Source of the DNA: Picochlorum sp. 'celeri'
Taxonomy: Eukaryota; Chlorophyta; Trebouxiophyceae
DNA: 64,000 nucleotides
Direction: 5' to 3'
Assembly: GCA_010909725.1 (NCBI GenBank)
Contig: JAACMV010000008.1
Location: 496,001 to 560,000 of the forward strand
Below are positions 9,532 to 18,623 of the stretch, piece after piece. A program made the translations under genes and the position numbers. The notes under the pieces are model-generated. The model had not been told where the DNA came from, did no database searches, and worked only from the letters and a program-made list of their open reading frames with translations. Numbering within the stretch: the first letter of the stretch is position 1; each line of letters opens with the position of its first letter.

Positions 9532-9632
9532 TTATGAAACCGACGCTCTAACCAAGGCTAAGCTAGGATGGCACTATCTCTGATTATGACGGAAGATGCC
9601 ATCCGCCAGATTCGAACTGGCGACCTCCGGCT
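9532..9632 (-). tRNA. Circularly permuted tRNA-Met(CAU) gene
   Basis: On the minus strand the 3' half comes first (9632 down to 9597). It contains A38, the anticodon-stem strand GCCGG, variable loop AGGTC, T-arm GCCAG-TTCGAAT-CTGGC, acceptor strand GGATGGC and A73. A 24-nt spacer follows (9596-9573), then the 5' half (9572 down to about 9532): acceptor GCCATCC, TA, D-arm GCTT...GAGC with GG in the loop, G26, stem TCGGT, loop TTCATAA. The acceptor strands pair in 7 of 7 positions and the anticodon stem in 5 of 5 counting G-U pairs. The joined molecule is 76 nt with anticodon CAT. Box B therefore precedes box A. Permuted nuclear tRNA genes are known in red algae (Cyanidioschyzon) and prasinophytes. 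The exact break (37/38 or 38/39) is uncertain by one base. Confidence 0.85.
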
Positions 9633-9730
9633 GATTCAGTATTGAGACATTTTGTACAAATCGAATTTTCTGTCCTATAGTAACTCACATTTTGAATTTT
9701 TTTTTCTTTTTAAGGAGAGGGACTGTAGAG

Positions 9731-10162
9731 ATGGCTTCTGAAAACAGCGATACGAGTCTGGCAGCCATCCTGGAGAGGCTCAAACACTATGGAGAAACAA
9801 TTCTAGAGTTTGAGGTGGGATGGGGAACAACTATCGACCTGGGCGAGGTTAAGAGGACGCCGTGGGTCCCTGAACAGGTGAAAATTTCAATATACCCAAT
9901 GCGAAGGGATTTGATTGCGCCGTGGGTGAACAGCCGATCCAGCTCTGTCACATTCATAAAAAAGGTTTACCATTTCAGGTTTTTACAGTATACTGTCATG
10001 ACACCCGTCGTCTGCACCACAGAAGGATCCTTTGTTGTACAAATACGAGGAAAGAAAGGACATATCGCAATCCCATTGAGATGGAGGAAAGCAGGGCACA
10101 GCATGCGTCCCACCAAACCCAAGGCCATTCTTGGGCGAACAAAAATCGGAAGCCGAAGTTAA
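9731..10162 (+). CDS. Possible small hypothetical protein, overlaps antisense gene
   Basis: An ATG at 9731 follows a T-rich stretch ending in TGTAG that could be a 3' splice site. The frame stays open for 143 codons. The first 85 residues (LAAILERLKHYGETILEFEVGWG...) look protein-like, but from 9996 the frame is antisense to the end of the next gene, and the C-terminal part may be fortuitous. A splice near 9975-9990 could give a different end. No family recognised. Confidence 0.3.
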   Translation: MASENSDTSLAAILERLKHYGETILEFEVGWGTTIDLGEVKRTPWVPEQVKISIYPMRRDLIAPWVNSRSSSVTFIKKVYHFRFLQYTVMTPVVCTTEGSFVVQIRGKKGHIAIPLRWRKAGHSMRPTKPKAILGRTKIGSRS

Positions 10163-11087
10163 TCATTCGCCTGGTTCTCTTGCCGTGTGGAAACAAGATG
10201 TCCAGCACCGAAAATGCCAACTTGTTCACCTTCCTGGATGCATACCGAGGTCCCCCAGGTTGCGTGAGTGAGTAGATGGTTCCCTGTAAACGAATCCTAG
10301 TCGAGGTCCGGAGCATACCTATGAACTTTCCCACCAATTTCAGCCTGTATAGGTATTGCATACAAGCTTGATCTGCCCTGATGTCTTTGGCAAGGGCATC
10401 AACAATTCTAGCAATCACGAAATCAATCAAATCTTCTCCTCCTTTTTCATTCAACTCGTCCAAAATTCTACTAAATTCGACATCTTCCTGGACGTAATAA
10501 GGCATGAAGGACACCGAGAGACCTGTGAGGTTCTCCTCTACATGCTCATGTGTCAAAACCATCCGCAGAATAAAAGTATACAAAGGCTCAAATGCCATGG
10601 ATGACGTCTCCACATCTCCCAGAAAGAGCTGTCGGGCGCCGGATATTAGAATATTCAAGTGTTTCAGTCGTTCATCAGCCCCCCCTGCATCTGGATGAAC
10701 CAGTAACCATTGATGAAGGAGCAGGGCAAATATTGGAGCTGTGAATGGCTGCCCCCACAGTTTCTTGCATACCGATAGTAATTCGTCCCCAGTCGATGGA
10801 TGACTCGAGAAGAATGGTGCCAATACCTCGTACCACCTCGTGTTCGCATCAGAATGGCCGGTGCTCTCGCGAGCAGCTGCATTCAACGTCCCAGTGATAT
10901 CTGCAAAGACCTCGCTGCATACGATATCCCTATCCTCTTTCTGCTCCGCCTGTGTGGCCAGTCCTAGTTTGCGTATAATTTCTTTAGATAAAACTGTTTT
11001 TATTTTACAATCTGCAGTGCTGTCATCGTTCTTGATTTCCCTCTGTTTCCTCTTCGCTGAGGAAGACGGAGAAAACAGGCGTCGCAT
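9996..11087 (-). CDS. Conserved plant/algal-type protein of unknown function
   Basis: 363 residues, single exon, ATG at 11085-11087. The N-terminus is basic and Ser-rich. The middle is helical, with AFEPLYTFILRMVLTHEHVEENL and a repeat-like character. The C-terminal region RIRLQGTIYSLTQPGGPRYASRKVNKLAFSVLD..LFPHGKRTRRMI recalls an uncharacterised family in land plants with the same Gly-Gly-Pro-Arg-Tyr core. It ends in an aromatic-rich, possibly membrane-associated segment. The function is not known to me. It lies 61 bp downstream of the acid-lipase-like gene on the same strand. Confidence 0.65.
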   Translation of the reverse strand: MRRLFSPSSSAKRKQREIKNDDSTADCKIKTVLSKEIIRKLGLATQAEQKEDRDIVCSEVFADITGTLNAAARESTGHSDANTRWYEVLAPFFSSHPSTGDELLSVCKKLWGQPFTAPIFALLLHQWLLVHPDAGGADERLKHLNILISGARQLFLGDVETSSMAFEPLYTFILRMVLTHEHVEENLTGLSVSFMPYYVQEDVEFSRILDELNEKGGEDLIDFVIARIVDALAKDIRADQACMQYLYRLKLVGKFIGMLRTSTRIRLQGTIYSLTQPGGPRYASRKVNKLAFSVLDILFPHGKRTRRMINFGFRFLFAQEWPWVWWDACCALLSSISMGLRYVLSFLVFVQQRILLWCRRRVS

Positions 11088-11148
11088 CTATGTCGTCGAC
11101 TGTCGTGCCATCCTGTCTGCATTAGTTACATTGAATAAATAAATACAA

Positions 11149-13221
11149 CTATCGACTTAATACGTACTCCAACACCTCTTCTCGAATGGCGTAGCACATG
11201 TCCAGATGCCCTGCATTGAATTCTTTGTATGACACTTCCACCCCAGCATCCTTCATGGCCTTGTAGTGCCGCATGACGTCGGCTTTGTTGATGACACCGT
11301 CACGAGATCCTGCTACCAAATCGATAGAAATGCCTTGCAAAGCGCCATAATGCTCTGCGACATTCGGTGGTTTGGGCACCCCATACTTTTTCATGTTGAC
11401 GCTTTTTGATCCATAATCGTACATTTCAAACTCTCCAGTTCGAATCAGCTGTATCAGGTGCGCCCCTGTGTGAACCGAAAGTGCTGGCATCGACGCTACG
11501 GCATAATGAGGCATCTGCAGAGCTCTGTCCCATTCGCTGGAATCTCCGTTGAACAGCAGGCGCAGTGCTGCCCTTGTCAGCTCATTCAATGCTGGAATCT
11601 GGTGAAGGTCTGTCGACAATTTGAATGTGATATAGCGCAGTAATGATGATGGAATATACGCAGGTGCCCCAACCCCAGGCCTATAAGCATTCAAAAATCT
11701 CATGATGATTGGCAAGACATGATAGAAAGGCAGTGCTATGGTTGGGTAATTCTTGTGAAACCCCGCTGGTGTAAGCAAAACCATTTTCGAAATTCGATGC
11801 GGTTGACCCAAGATGCCACACATGACGGCGTACATCAGTACAGAGGCGGCTCCTAGAGAATGCGCAACAACCTTCAACCTGTATGGCTGAGAGGAGTCAT
11901 TCTGAAGAGGCATGGTTCGTTCATAATACGATGAGGAGGATCCCTTTGTTGCTCGTGTCGGCGTGGTCGTTATTATATTCTTTTTTGGCTTCTCTCTGTC
12001 TTTCGAGCTCGAAAGCCGACGAAAGTCCACCTTCCCTTCCAACGACGTGGGGACGGAAGTTTCTGTGTTCTCTGCACTGAAAAGCTCTGGGTTGCTATTA
12101 CTCCGACCATGATTTGCATATTGGGTTCTCCTCCGGGACGCCGTGAGCTCAGATCTCTTTACGGAATCAATCCGCGATATGAGAGCGGTGATATCTTCCA
12201 TGGCTAATTCATTTATGCTGTATGCCCAATACGAGGCTGCCGTCTTCCCTGGCTGTACGTGAGCCCTGGGCGGATTTGCCCGGCAGTTTCCAAGCCACAC
12301 GTCAGCGCCAGCATCATACGCTGCAAAAGCTTGGGATCCTTGAGGCCCATTGCATACCCACCCTAGAGATGTGTCCAGCACGCCATGTTGGAAAAAGACC
12401 ACCTCCTTTGAGTTTTTCCTGGGAATCCGCTGCATGGTCAGAATATAGCCATCCCGTGTTTGAACAACGTGCTCTTCCAACGGATACCCAGATTGCAAAA
12501 TGACATCACTCGGTGTCCACACATTTAAATCTTCCCATTGACCAGCTATTCCGAATCTTCGCGAAGACACGTTTTTCGCATCCACTTTGCCAATAAGAAC
12601 AAACTGAATGAGGCCTCTCAATGCTGCAAATACAATTTCCACACCGAGCTCCAACCACACCTTGACAGACTCAAGAAGACCTCGCCGCTCCATTCTCTCC
12701 GAGACTCCAAATCCGTAAGGTCTCTCGAACAAGTCACTCCCGCTGCGCCTCATCCCATGTTTTTCTGGCCCCTTCCTTCTCCCCTTCAAGACATCCAAGT
12801 CCCACCACCATGAAGAAGGGTCGCGACTCTGATAGAGAGCCTGCTCTGGCATTGAGGCGCTTTTAATCATTCCCCTCTGTTCTATTACAGCATTCAAGGT
12901 GCTATTTGTTCCATTCTGCGCCCAGAAACTGCTCCATGCCTCAGACCTCCTCTTCCTCCTTGGAGACGTCTTTTTCTTCCCATAAAAACCTCTGTCGATG
13001 AACAAGGCCACAAAGACCAGAGCCATCCCGTTGATAACCCTACCAAAAAAGGAGAATGTCTCACGAATCGCTGCCTTGGTACTCTCCTCTGCTGTCGTCA
13101 TGACGTTGTCGACAAACCACTGTGCAAAGGGGGAAATGAACACTGCGTGAACCCAGTGGAAGAGTATCAGAGCGGCCCATACTGGCACCCCTGCAGCTCT
13201 TTGAATGGACTGTAAACCCAT
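11149..13221 (-). CDS. Acid-lipase-type alpha/beta hydrolase with membrane N-terminus
   Basis: 690 residues, single exon, ATG at 13219-13221. Two or three hydrophobic segments occupy the first 80 residues, with another near 205-225. The hydrolase domain starts with the lipase N-terminal motif (SGYPLEEHVVQTRDGYILTMQRIP). It continues with FFQHGVLD (oxyanion region), GADVWLGNCRAN, the nucleophile elbow VVAHSLGAA (near residue 455), the acid in VAGSRDGVI and the His in NAGHLDM. A Ser/Lys-rich insert (about residues 370-440) separates the lid region from the nucleophile. The layout matches plant membrane-associated lysosomal-lipase-like proteins such as those encoded at Arabidopsis At1g73920/At1g18460. 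The substrate is probably a neutral lipid ester; this is inferred from the family. Confidence 0.8.
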   Translation of the reverse strand: MGLQSIQRAAGVPVWAALILFHWVHAVFISPFAQWFVDNVMTTAEESTKAAIRETFSFFGRVINGMALVFVALFIDRGFYGKKKTSPRRKRRSEAWSSFWAQNGTNSTLNAVIEQRGMIKSASMPEQALYQSRDPSSWWWDLDVLKGRRKGPEKHGMRRSGSDLFERPYGFGVSERMERRGLLESVKVWLELGVEIVFAALRGLIQFVLIGKVDAKNVSSRRFGIAGQWEDLNVWTPSDVILQSGYPLEEHVVQTRDGYILTMQRIPRKNSKEVVFFQHGVLDTSLGWVCNGPQGSQAFAAYDAGADVWLGNCRANPPRAHVQPGKTAASYWAYSINELAMEDITALISRIDSVKRSELTASRRRTQYANHGRSNSNPELFSAENTETSVPTSLEGKVDFRRLSSSKDREKPKKNIITTTPTRATKGSSSSYYERTMPLQNDSSQPYRLKVVAHSLGAASVLMYAVMCGILGQPHRISKMVLLTPAGFHKNYPTIALPFYHVLPIIMRFLNAYRPGVGAPAYIPSSLLRYITFKLSTDLHQIPALNELTRAALRLLFNGDSSEWDRALQMPHYAVASMPALSVHTGAHLIQLIRTGEFEMYDYGSKSVNMKKYGVPKPPNVAEHYGALQGISIDLVAGSRDGVINKADVMRHYKAMKDAGVEVSYKEFNAGHLDMCYAIREEVLEYVLSR

Positions 13222-13520
13222 TCACTTTTCTATTCAACGTCCTGCGCCGTATGAAGCCAACCAAAGTCCTGTGGCATTGTTTGTTTGTTGTTGGAGGGAT
13301 GGCACGAAAGCTGTGCCTGTCCTTGTACGAGCTGCGCGTCGTCTTTCCTTTACTTGATCAACATTATAGTACGTATAGAGAGACAAAGCGGTACGTTGTG
13401 CCACAAATGGATTTCCAGAGGCGCCTCTCCTAATTTCGAATATTGCAATCAAGAATTGAACCTTTTCAGCCAGATATCTGGCAACAGGGGCAGATCGAGG
13501 CATTTCAATCACCAAGTACC

Positions 13521-14513
13521 ATGCTGAAATCTCATTGTGGGCAATCTACGACACGTTACGCTTGGCCTTTATTGTCGGCTGATGCTCTGGCAGTGTGCCG
13601 AAGCGCCAGACAAAGTCGCCTCGCAAGGGAACGAATAGTCGCCATATATGCCAGCAACAAGGGATCTGAGGACACGGAAGACGAAGATAATGATTTAATT
13701 GCTCGATTGAAAGCTGCTGAAGAGGAGGCGAAGGCTCTCAAGCAGGAGTTGAACAGGGTTCAGGCTGCAACCACAAAAGCTGAAGAGGGAGCACCTGGCA
13801 CGAAGGCCCCACCATCCGCTGTTTCTCGAATTGATGGAGCTGATCTTCGCCGTGAGACTTTATCTTTTGTGGAGAACAAACCAAGAAATTGGCTAAGTGA
13901 GAGTGACATAGAGTTTTTTACCGGAGGAGGGCCAAGTGAGGCAGGCACTCAGACTGGTTCTGGGCAAGGGGTGGATGCGTCCAAATCCAGCGAGGATGCG
14001 GTCGTTCAGAGACGACTAGCGATCGGCATAGGGCTCTCTGTGGTGTTGGGCGCATTCGCATTGGTTCCAACAGAGAAGCTGCAACCCCCACCATCCAAGC
14101 CTCTTTTTTTCTACTTGGTTCCATTGATCCGGACACAGGAGATTTTAAAAGAGGTGATAGATATTCTACCAGATGGGGATTATGACAAGCTTCGTACTTT
14201 GCTGTCTCGGATCGAAGGAGCTCCAAATAACGTGCAGGAGAATTTGAAATCTGCCGTTGCATCCATCTCTGATGCTCGCATTGCAGGAAAGGCAGACCTG
14301 ATCGCCAGGGATGCATATGAATACTTAAAAGGCATCGATTACCAGACATACTACGAGTCGAGATCAATGGAAGGCCAACAATTAAAAGAAATGTTTGATT
14401 TTTCCAGCAATAGTGCACAAGCAGCTCAAAGAAAGCTGGAAGAGTTCTTGAGCCTGATGCCAGAGGATGAGGTGATGGCTGCAAGGCAGCAAGTGTCTCA
14501 GTCGTATTATTAA
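13521..14513 (+). CDS. Predicted plastid membrane protein, uncharacterised
   Basis: 330 residues from the first ATG (13521); an upstream TTG in the same frame is not needed. The N-terminus is basic with few acidic residues and many Ser, Arg and Ala, as in a plastid transit peptide. A Lys/Glu coiled coil follows (LIARLKAAEEEAKALKQELNRVQ). One transmembrane helix is present (AIGIGLSVVLGAFALVP). The C-terminal helical domain includes PLFFYLVPLIRTQEILKEVIDILPDGDYDKLRTLL and RDAYEYLKGIDYQTYYESR, resembling conserved thylakoid-associated proteins whose names I cannot recall with certainty. It converges on ERO1, with 36 bp between the stops. Confidence 0.6.
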   Translation: MLKSHCGQSTTRYAWPLLSADALAVCRSARQSRLARERIVAIYASNKGSEDTEDEDNDLIARLKAAEEEAKALKQELNRVQAATTKAEEGAPGTKAPPSAVSRIDGADLRRETLSFVENKPRNWLSESDIEFFTGGGPSEAGTQTGSGQGVDASKSSEDAVVQRRLAIGIGLSVVLGAFALVPTEKLQPPPSKPLFFYLVPLIRTQEILKEVIDILPDGDYDKLRTLLSRIEGAPNNVQENLKSAVASISDARIAGKADLIARDAYEYLKGIDYQTYYESRSMEGQQLKEMFDFSSNSAQAAQRKLEEFLSLMPEDEVMAARQQVSQSYY

Positions 14514-14549
14514 ATAATAAATATAAATATATAGAATTTAATGGTAAAC

Positions 14550-16028
14550 TCAGTGCGTCTTCCATCCATACGGCAGCTCATTGTGGGTCAAATCTTTGAT
14601 TGCCCCCAATCCCTGTGGATGGTCTCCAGGATTCGCAAGCCGTAAGCTGAGACTCCGCACTGTCTCCACAGACGACGACAAACGCTCTAAAAGGTTCACG
14701 AGCGCTATGACTTCGTTTCTTTCCAGGATCAGGTTATTCGTTCCTGGAGACCCCGAGCATGTTTCTGACGAAAACAGGATTTTTAAAGATGTTGCAATTC
14801 CCAGAAACTGTAATTTGCCCCACATCTTGCACTTCTCGCACCCAACACAGTCCATGGCGCGAGTGATATTCTGGAATGACGCTTGCAAATCTTGTTTCAA
14901 CTCGTCAGCTCCTTTCCCTTTCCAGAGACGGCCTTCATCAAAGGGAACAGGACACGAATGCCGAAGATCCTTATTGTCCACCAACATTGTCATCAGCTTT
15001 TGTGTGTGTTGATCTTCTTTAGGGTACCCAGTATCATAGCTGACATTTTTTAGGATTGGACTAGCTTTGACTACGGCACGCAAGACGAACAAGTACGTGA
15101 AGTACAAGTTCTCAACTCGCTCCTTGACATCTGGATTTCCTAATCTGGCTTCAAACATTTCCAGGTTGGGGCCCCATGTCTGTGTTGCCTCATCAATCAG
15201 ATAGTCACCCACAATATGTGCGGTAATTGAGGAGTGGATGCCAGATATCAGCCGATAAAACACTTTTTTCTCGTCTGGTACATCTTCATCATGGATTCCC
15301 TCAAAGCACTTTTGCTCGTATATAGCCTTCCATACCCTGTTCGCGTGCTCGCCCTTGTATCCAGTATATCTTTCTCCATTTCGAAGAAGATTCACGTATG
15401 TATACTCATAACCATTCTCCTCGGGCATCCAGGGATTCTTGTACCCCTTCCAGTCTTTCACTTCGAGCAATTTCGTCTTAATATCCGGCAAAATCGTCCT
15501 ATCAACATGCGACTCCTGCTCAACTTCATCACACGATTCTCCTTCTTTCCATGGCTTTGGAACCTCATCTGACTCGCATTCGCATACCGAGCAGTCTTTC
15601 AGAGAGCACATGCCATCATCTGGCCACAGTGGACATTCACAATACAAGTCAGTTTTAAAATACCTGAAAAACGGTGTCTGGACCAACTCCTGCAAGATCG
15701 ACTTCATACTGTTTAAATTCATCCTCTCCACCGCAGCATATGAGCAGCAGCAGTGAGGGACGAATCCTTCCAACTGACAAGCAGCCTTCTGCTCCCACGT
15801 GGAGGGGTCCACGACGTTGCCCCCGCACGTGCAAGAATCTGCGTTCACCGCAGTATCCTGTCGACGAGGAATTGGAATCTTTTCTGAAATTTTCTTAAGA
15901 AATTCATTGTGTTTCAAGACATCCGCCACAGCATGCTGAGCCTTTTCGAACAAGAAAATGTTGTTCAACGACAAAAAGATGGCTGCGAGAGCCACAAGAG
16001 CATGCAGATAGCCATTAAGTTTTATCAT
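14550..16028 (-). CDS. ERO1: Endoplasmic reticulum oxidoreductin (ERO1)
   Basis: 492 residues, single exon, ATG at 16026-16028. A signal-anchor helix (about residues 8-28) places it in the ER lumen. The electron-entry shuttle cysteines are in CECPLWPDDGMC, followed by CSVCECE. The FAD-proximal active-site pair is in CVGCEKCKMWGKLQFLG, diagnostic of ERO1. Between them are SGIHSSITAHI and NLYFTYLFVLRAV, family landmarks around the FAD site. ERO1 reoxidises protein disulfide isomerase and passes electrons to oxygen. Length and motif order are normal for the family. Confidence 0.95.
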   Translation of the reverse strand: MIKLNGYLHALVALAAIFLSLNNIFLFEKAQHAVADVLKHNEFLKKISEKIPIPRRQDTAVNADSCTCGGNVVDPSTWEQKAACQLEGFVPHCCCSYAAVERMNLNSMKSILQELVQTPFFRYFKTDLYCECPLWPDDGMCSLKDCSVCECESDEVPKPWKEGESCDEVEQESHVDRTILPDIKTKLLEVKDWKGYKNPWMPEENGYEYTYVNLLRNGERYTGYKGEHANRVWKAIYEQKCFEGIHDEDVPDEKKVFYRLISGIHSSITAHIVGDYLIDEATQTWGPNLEMFEARLGNPDVKERVENLYFTYLFVLRAVVKASPILKNVSYDTGYPKEDQHTQKLMTMLVDNKDLRHSCPVPFDEGRLWKGKGADELKQDLQASFQNITRAMDCVGCEKCKMWGKLQFLGIATSLKILFSSETCSGSPGTNNLILERNEVIALVNLLERLSSSVETVRSLSLRLANPGDHPQGLGAIKDLTHNELPYGWKTH

Positions 16029-16554
16029 TTCGGAAAATGATGAGGCTTGTAGGCCGATTCACCGCAGTCACGAGAGTTGAAGAGCACCGAACGATTGATC
16101 TCGGTCAACAGTTACAACTCCTGGACGTTTTCCTTCCTATAGAACCTTCAAAGGAGGTATACGCCTGAAACAAAAAAATTCACAATTAAAATGTATTTGG
16201 ACTAGCATTCGCTCATGGAATTCACGAAAGCGAGCATCTATGCGGCACCTGACGATGAAAAAGAAAGACGGAAAAGGACACGTATCCGCCTTTCTCGAGA
16301 GGAGAAGAGATCTCTCAGGAATGAGATTGCGAAAACTGGCAACGAGATGTGAATGCAGCCATCAATCTTGCCATGATTGTTTTTCCTGTGGGATTGAGAA
16401 GTCAATGATGACTGATGGAGAAAGCAGAAGTCTTTGAAAGACCTCAGGAGTTCTTCATGAAGCATGATGAGACAAAATAAAGTCACATTGCTACATGCAT
16501 GTGATTTCCGGATGTAGTGACATTGCCGAGGTTATATAAGAGGCGAAAAGTATG
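16029..16554. other. Intergenic, no gene recognised
   Basis: About 525 bp between the ERO1 start and the MutY stop. A TTATATAA box lies near 16535. ATGATGA and CTGA boxes near 16405-16465 recall C/D snoRNA boxes, but no coherent terminal stem or guide layout could be assembled. No open frame with coding character. Confidence 0.3.
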
Positions 16555-18282
16555 TCATTTTTTTTGGAAGAATTTTGCAATGCTGTTGGCACGCTTCTTC
16601 TTTGCGCCATCATATGCTTTCAATACCTTTTTGACACCGCTCGACAGGCCTTTCTGGGATAATTCCTCGTAGGTCAACCATTGCATTTCTATATCCTCCG
16701 GGAACGAGTCCGGAATTGACCCTACAAGGCACAATTCTTCAATCACCATGGTCATTCGAATGTGAGAGAAAACATGCACAGCCTCTCCAAGCTGATTTCT
16801 CTCCATCACTCGAATGGTCTCCGATGAAAGATATGGAAGCTGTATAGTTTCTGTCAAATATGAATCAAGAACGCTTTGAATTTCCTTCGTGGAAGCCGAG
16901 GCATCCACATGCTGCAGAGGAAACTCCCATAGACCTGCAAGCAGCCCACCAGCAGGCCTCTTGACCAAGAGAAACTTCCCAGATGTCTTTTTTGTCTTTT
17001 CTTTTGGATCTGGGATGATGCGCAGCACTGTGATGCCCACTCTTTCCTCTCTTTTCTGAGGTTTCACGCTCTTCGATGGGTAGTCTGTGACAGGCACTCC
17101 CGACAACCGTGCCTTGCACAAGTCTGACACAGGGCATGCTTTGCAGGCTGGCTTCCCATTTGGTATACAGACTGTGGCACCCAATTCCATGAGGGCTTGG
17201 TTGAAGTCTCCTGGGCGCTCACGGTCCAGGGCCTTTTGAGCCAAATCAGCAAACAGCTTTACCATACCAGTATTTTTCGGATCCCCTGCAATTTTCCTCA
17301 ACCGAGACAACACTCTGACAACATTGCCATCTACAACAGCCACCTCTTCTCCACACGCTGTGGATGCAATGGCACAGCTTGTATAGGCACCAATTCCCGG
17401 TATCTTTTGCAAATCTTTAGCACATCTGGGAAATTTTCCATCGAGATCGTCCATCACATACTTGGCCCCTTCTAATAGATACCTTGCTCTCCTGTAGTAT
17501 CCAAGGCCTGCCCACATCTCGTTCACCTCGTCCTGAGTCGCCTTCGCTAGGTCACCCACCGTGGGCCACTTTTTTATCCATCTCGTAAAGTACTCGCAGA
17601 CACGAGAAACCTGGGTCTGTTGTGACATAATCTCACAAACCCACACATAGTATATAAAGTCGTCATCTGGGAGATCAAGGGGAGCAGCCACCAGCCCCTG
17701 CTTCCTGTATTCCTCTATCGTATCCTTCTCAAGCTTTGAATGTGCATTTCGCCTCCAAGGAAGAACTCTATGGTTCGCGTCGTACCACTCCAATAACGCC
17801 TTTCGAAGCCTTGGGAGCTCTGTCTCGCCATCAAAGAGACAGTCCTCCAAATCCGGTACCACCAAAGGCTCTGCAGCATCCAGCGACGCACCTCCCCGGC
17901 TTTTCAGCAACAAACGCCTCTTTTTTGGCTTGCCACGCCCCTCCAGCACCACCGAGTCCTCACTTTCCTCAGAAGACTCTGGAGGAGGAGGAGACGACGA
18001 ACCTTCAGGCTCAAGATCAACCTCATCCTCCCGTGAAGCCTCCTCCTCCTCCTCCTCCTCGCTGGACCCAATGACAAAATCAGGGTCTTCTTCTCCCTTC
18101 TTACTCGCCATCGATCTGTAAATCCAGCGACTTCCTTCAACTCGAGGACAATTCAAATTCAAATCATGAAAGCGTGCTCTGATTCCTCTGAAACACAGCA
18201 ACGCGTTTGAAACTCGTGTTACAACTAATGAAGAAATTTTCAACGAAGTTTTGGGAATGAAATGAAAAAATACGCCACCCAT
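16555..18282 (-). CDS. MUTYH: Adenine DNA glycosylase (MutY/MUTYH)
   Basis: 575 residues from the ATG at 18282; an internal ATG at 18111 (MASKKGEED) is an alternative start, and the longer form adds a possible organelle presequence. An acidic, Ser-rich N-terminal tail contains a poly-Glu run coded by a CTC/GAG microsatellite near 18040-18060. The catalytic domain has WRRN, EIMSQQTQV and the helix-hairpin-helix KIPGIGAYTSCAIAS with the catalytic Asp in VVDGNV. The Fe-S loop CIPNGKPACKACPVSDLC has the C-x6-C-x2-C-x5-C spacing. The C-terminal NUDIX-like domain (LLVKRP..GGLLAGLWEFP) recognises 8-oxoguanine. The enzyme removes adenine mispaired with 8-oxoG. A Lys-rich C-terminus could bind nuclear import receptors or PCNA. 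Confidence 0.95.
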   Translation of the reverse strand: MGGVFFHFIPKTSLKISSLVVTRVSNALLCFRGIRARFHDLNLNCPRVEGSRWIYRSMASKKGEEDPDFVIGSSEEEEEEEASREDEVDLEPEGSSSPPPPESSEESEDSVVLEGRGKPKKRRLLLKSRGGASLDAAEPLVVPDLEDCLFDGETELPRLRKALLEWYDANHRVLPWRRNAHSKLEKDTIEEYRKQGLVAAPLDLPDDDFIYYVWVCEIMSQQTQVSRVCEYFTRWIKKWPTVGDLAKATQDEVNEMWAGLGYYRRARYLLEGAKYVMDDLDGKFPRCAKDLQKIPGIGAYTSCAIASTACGEEVAVVDGNVVRVLSRLRKIAGDPKNTGMVKLFADLAQKALDRERPGDFNQALMELGATVCIPNGKPACKACPVSDLCKARLSGVPVTDYPSKSVKPQKREERVGITVLRIIPDPKEKTKKTSGKFLLVKRPAGGLLAGLWEFPLQHVDASASTKEIQSVLDSYLTETIQLPYLSSETIRVMERNQLGEAVHVFSHIRMTMVIEELCLVGSIPDSFPEDIEMQWLTYEELSQKGLSSGVKKVLKAYDGAKKKRANSIAKFFQKK

Positions 18283-18623
18283 CAGCTCCCCAGGGTCTGT
18301 TCAGAGGATGCCACACTCCGTAAATAGATACATAAATATCCGGATCCGGATGCTGGCCACTCGGCATTCGAGTATATGGTCCCTTGTTGCACACGCCCCT
18401 CCACACAATGTATATGATATAAAATTTACAGAGAGATATTGCCAAAGTTTGCTGGTTTTGAGTGAGTACAGAGAAACACCAACGACGCGTCTCGTGTCGG
18501 AGAGAGAGAATATTCTTCTGTAAAGCTTCGTGTCGGGCAATTGATACGCATTTTTTGCTATAAAATACTACGTTATTATTGGAATATATCGTCTGTGAAC
18601 ACGAATAGTGATACCGCCAAAGG
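18283..18623. other. Divergent promoter region MutY/CDPK
   Basis: 341 bp with no gene recognised; it should contain the promoters of both flanking genes. AT-rich stretches occur near 18410-18430 and 18550-18590. Confidence 0.35.

Noticed and set aside
16380..16500. Possible C/D box snoRNA
   Set aside because: ATGATGA and CTGA boxes occur but no terminal stem or proper C-D spacing could be formed.
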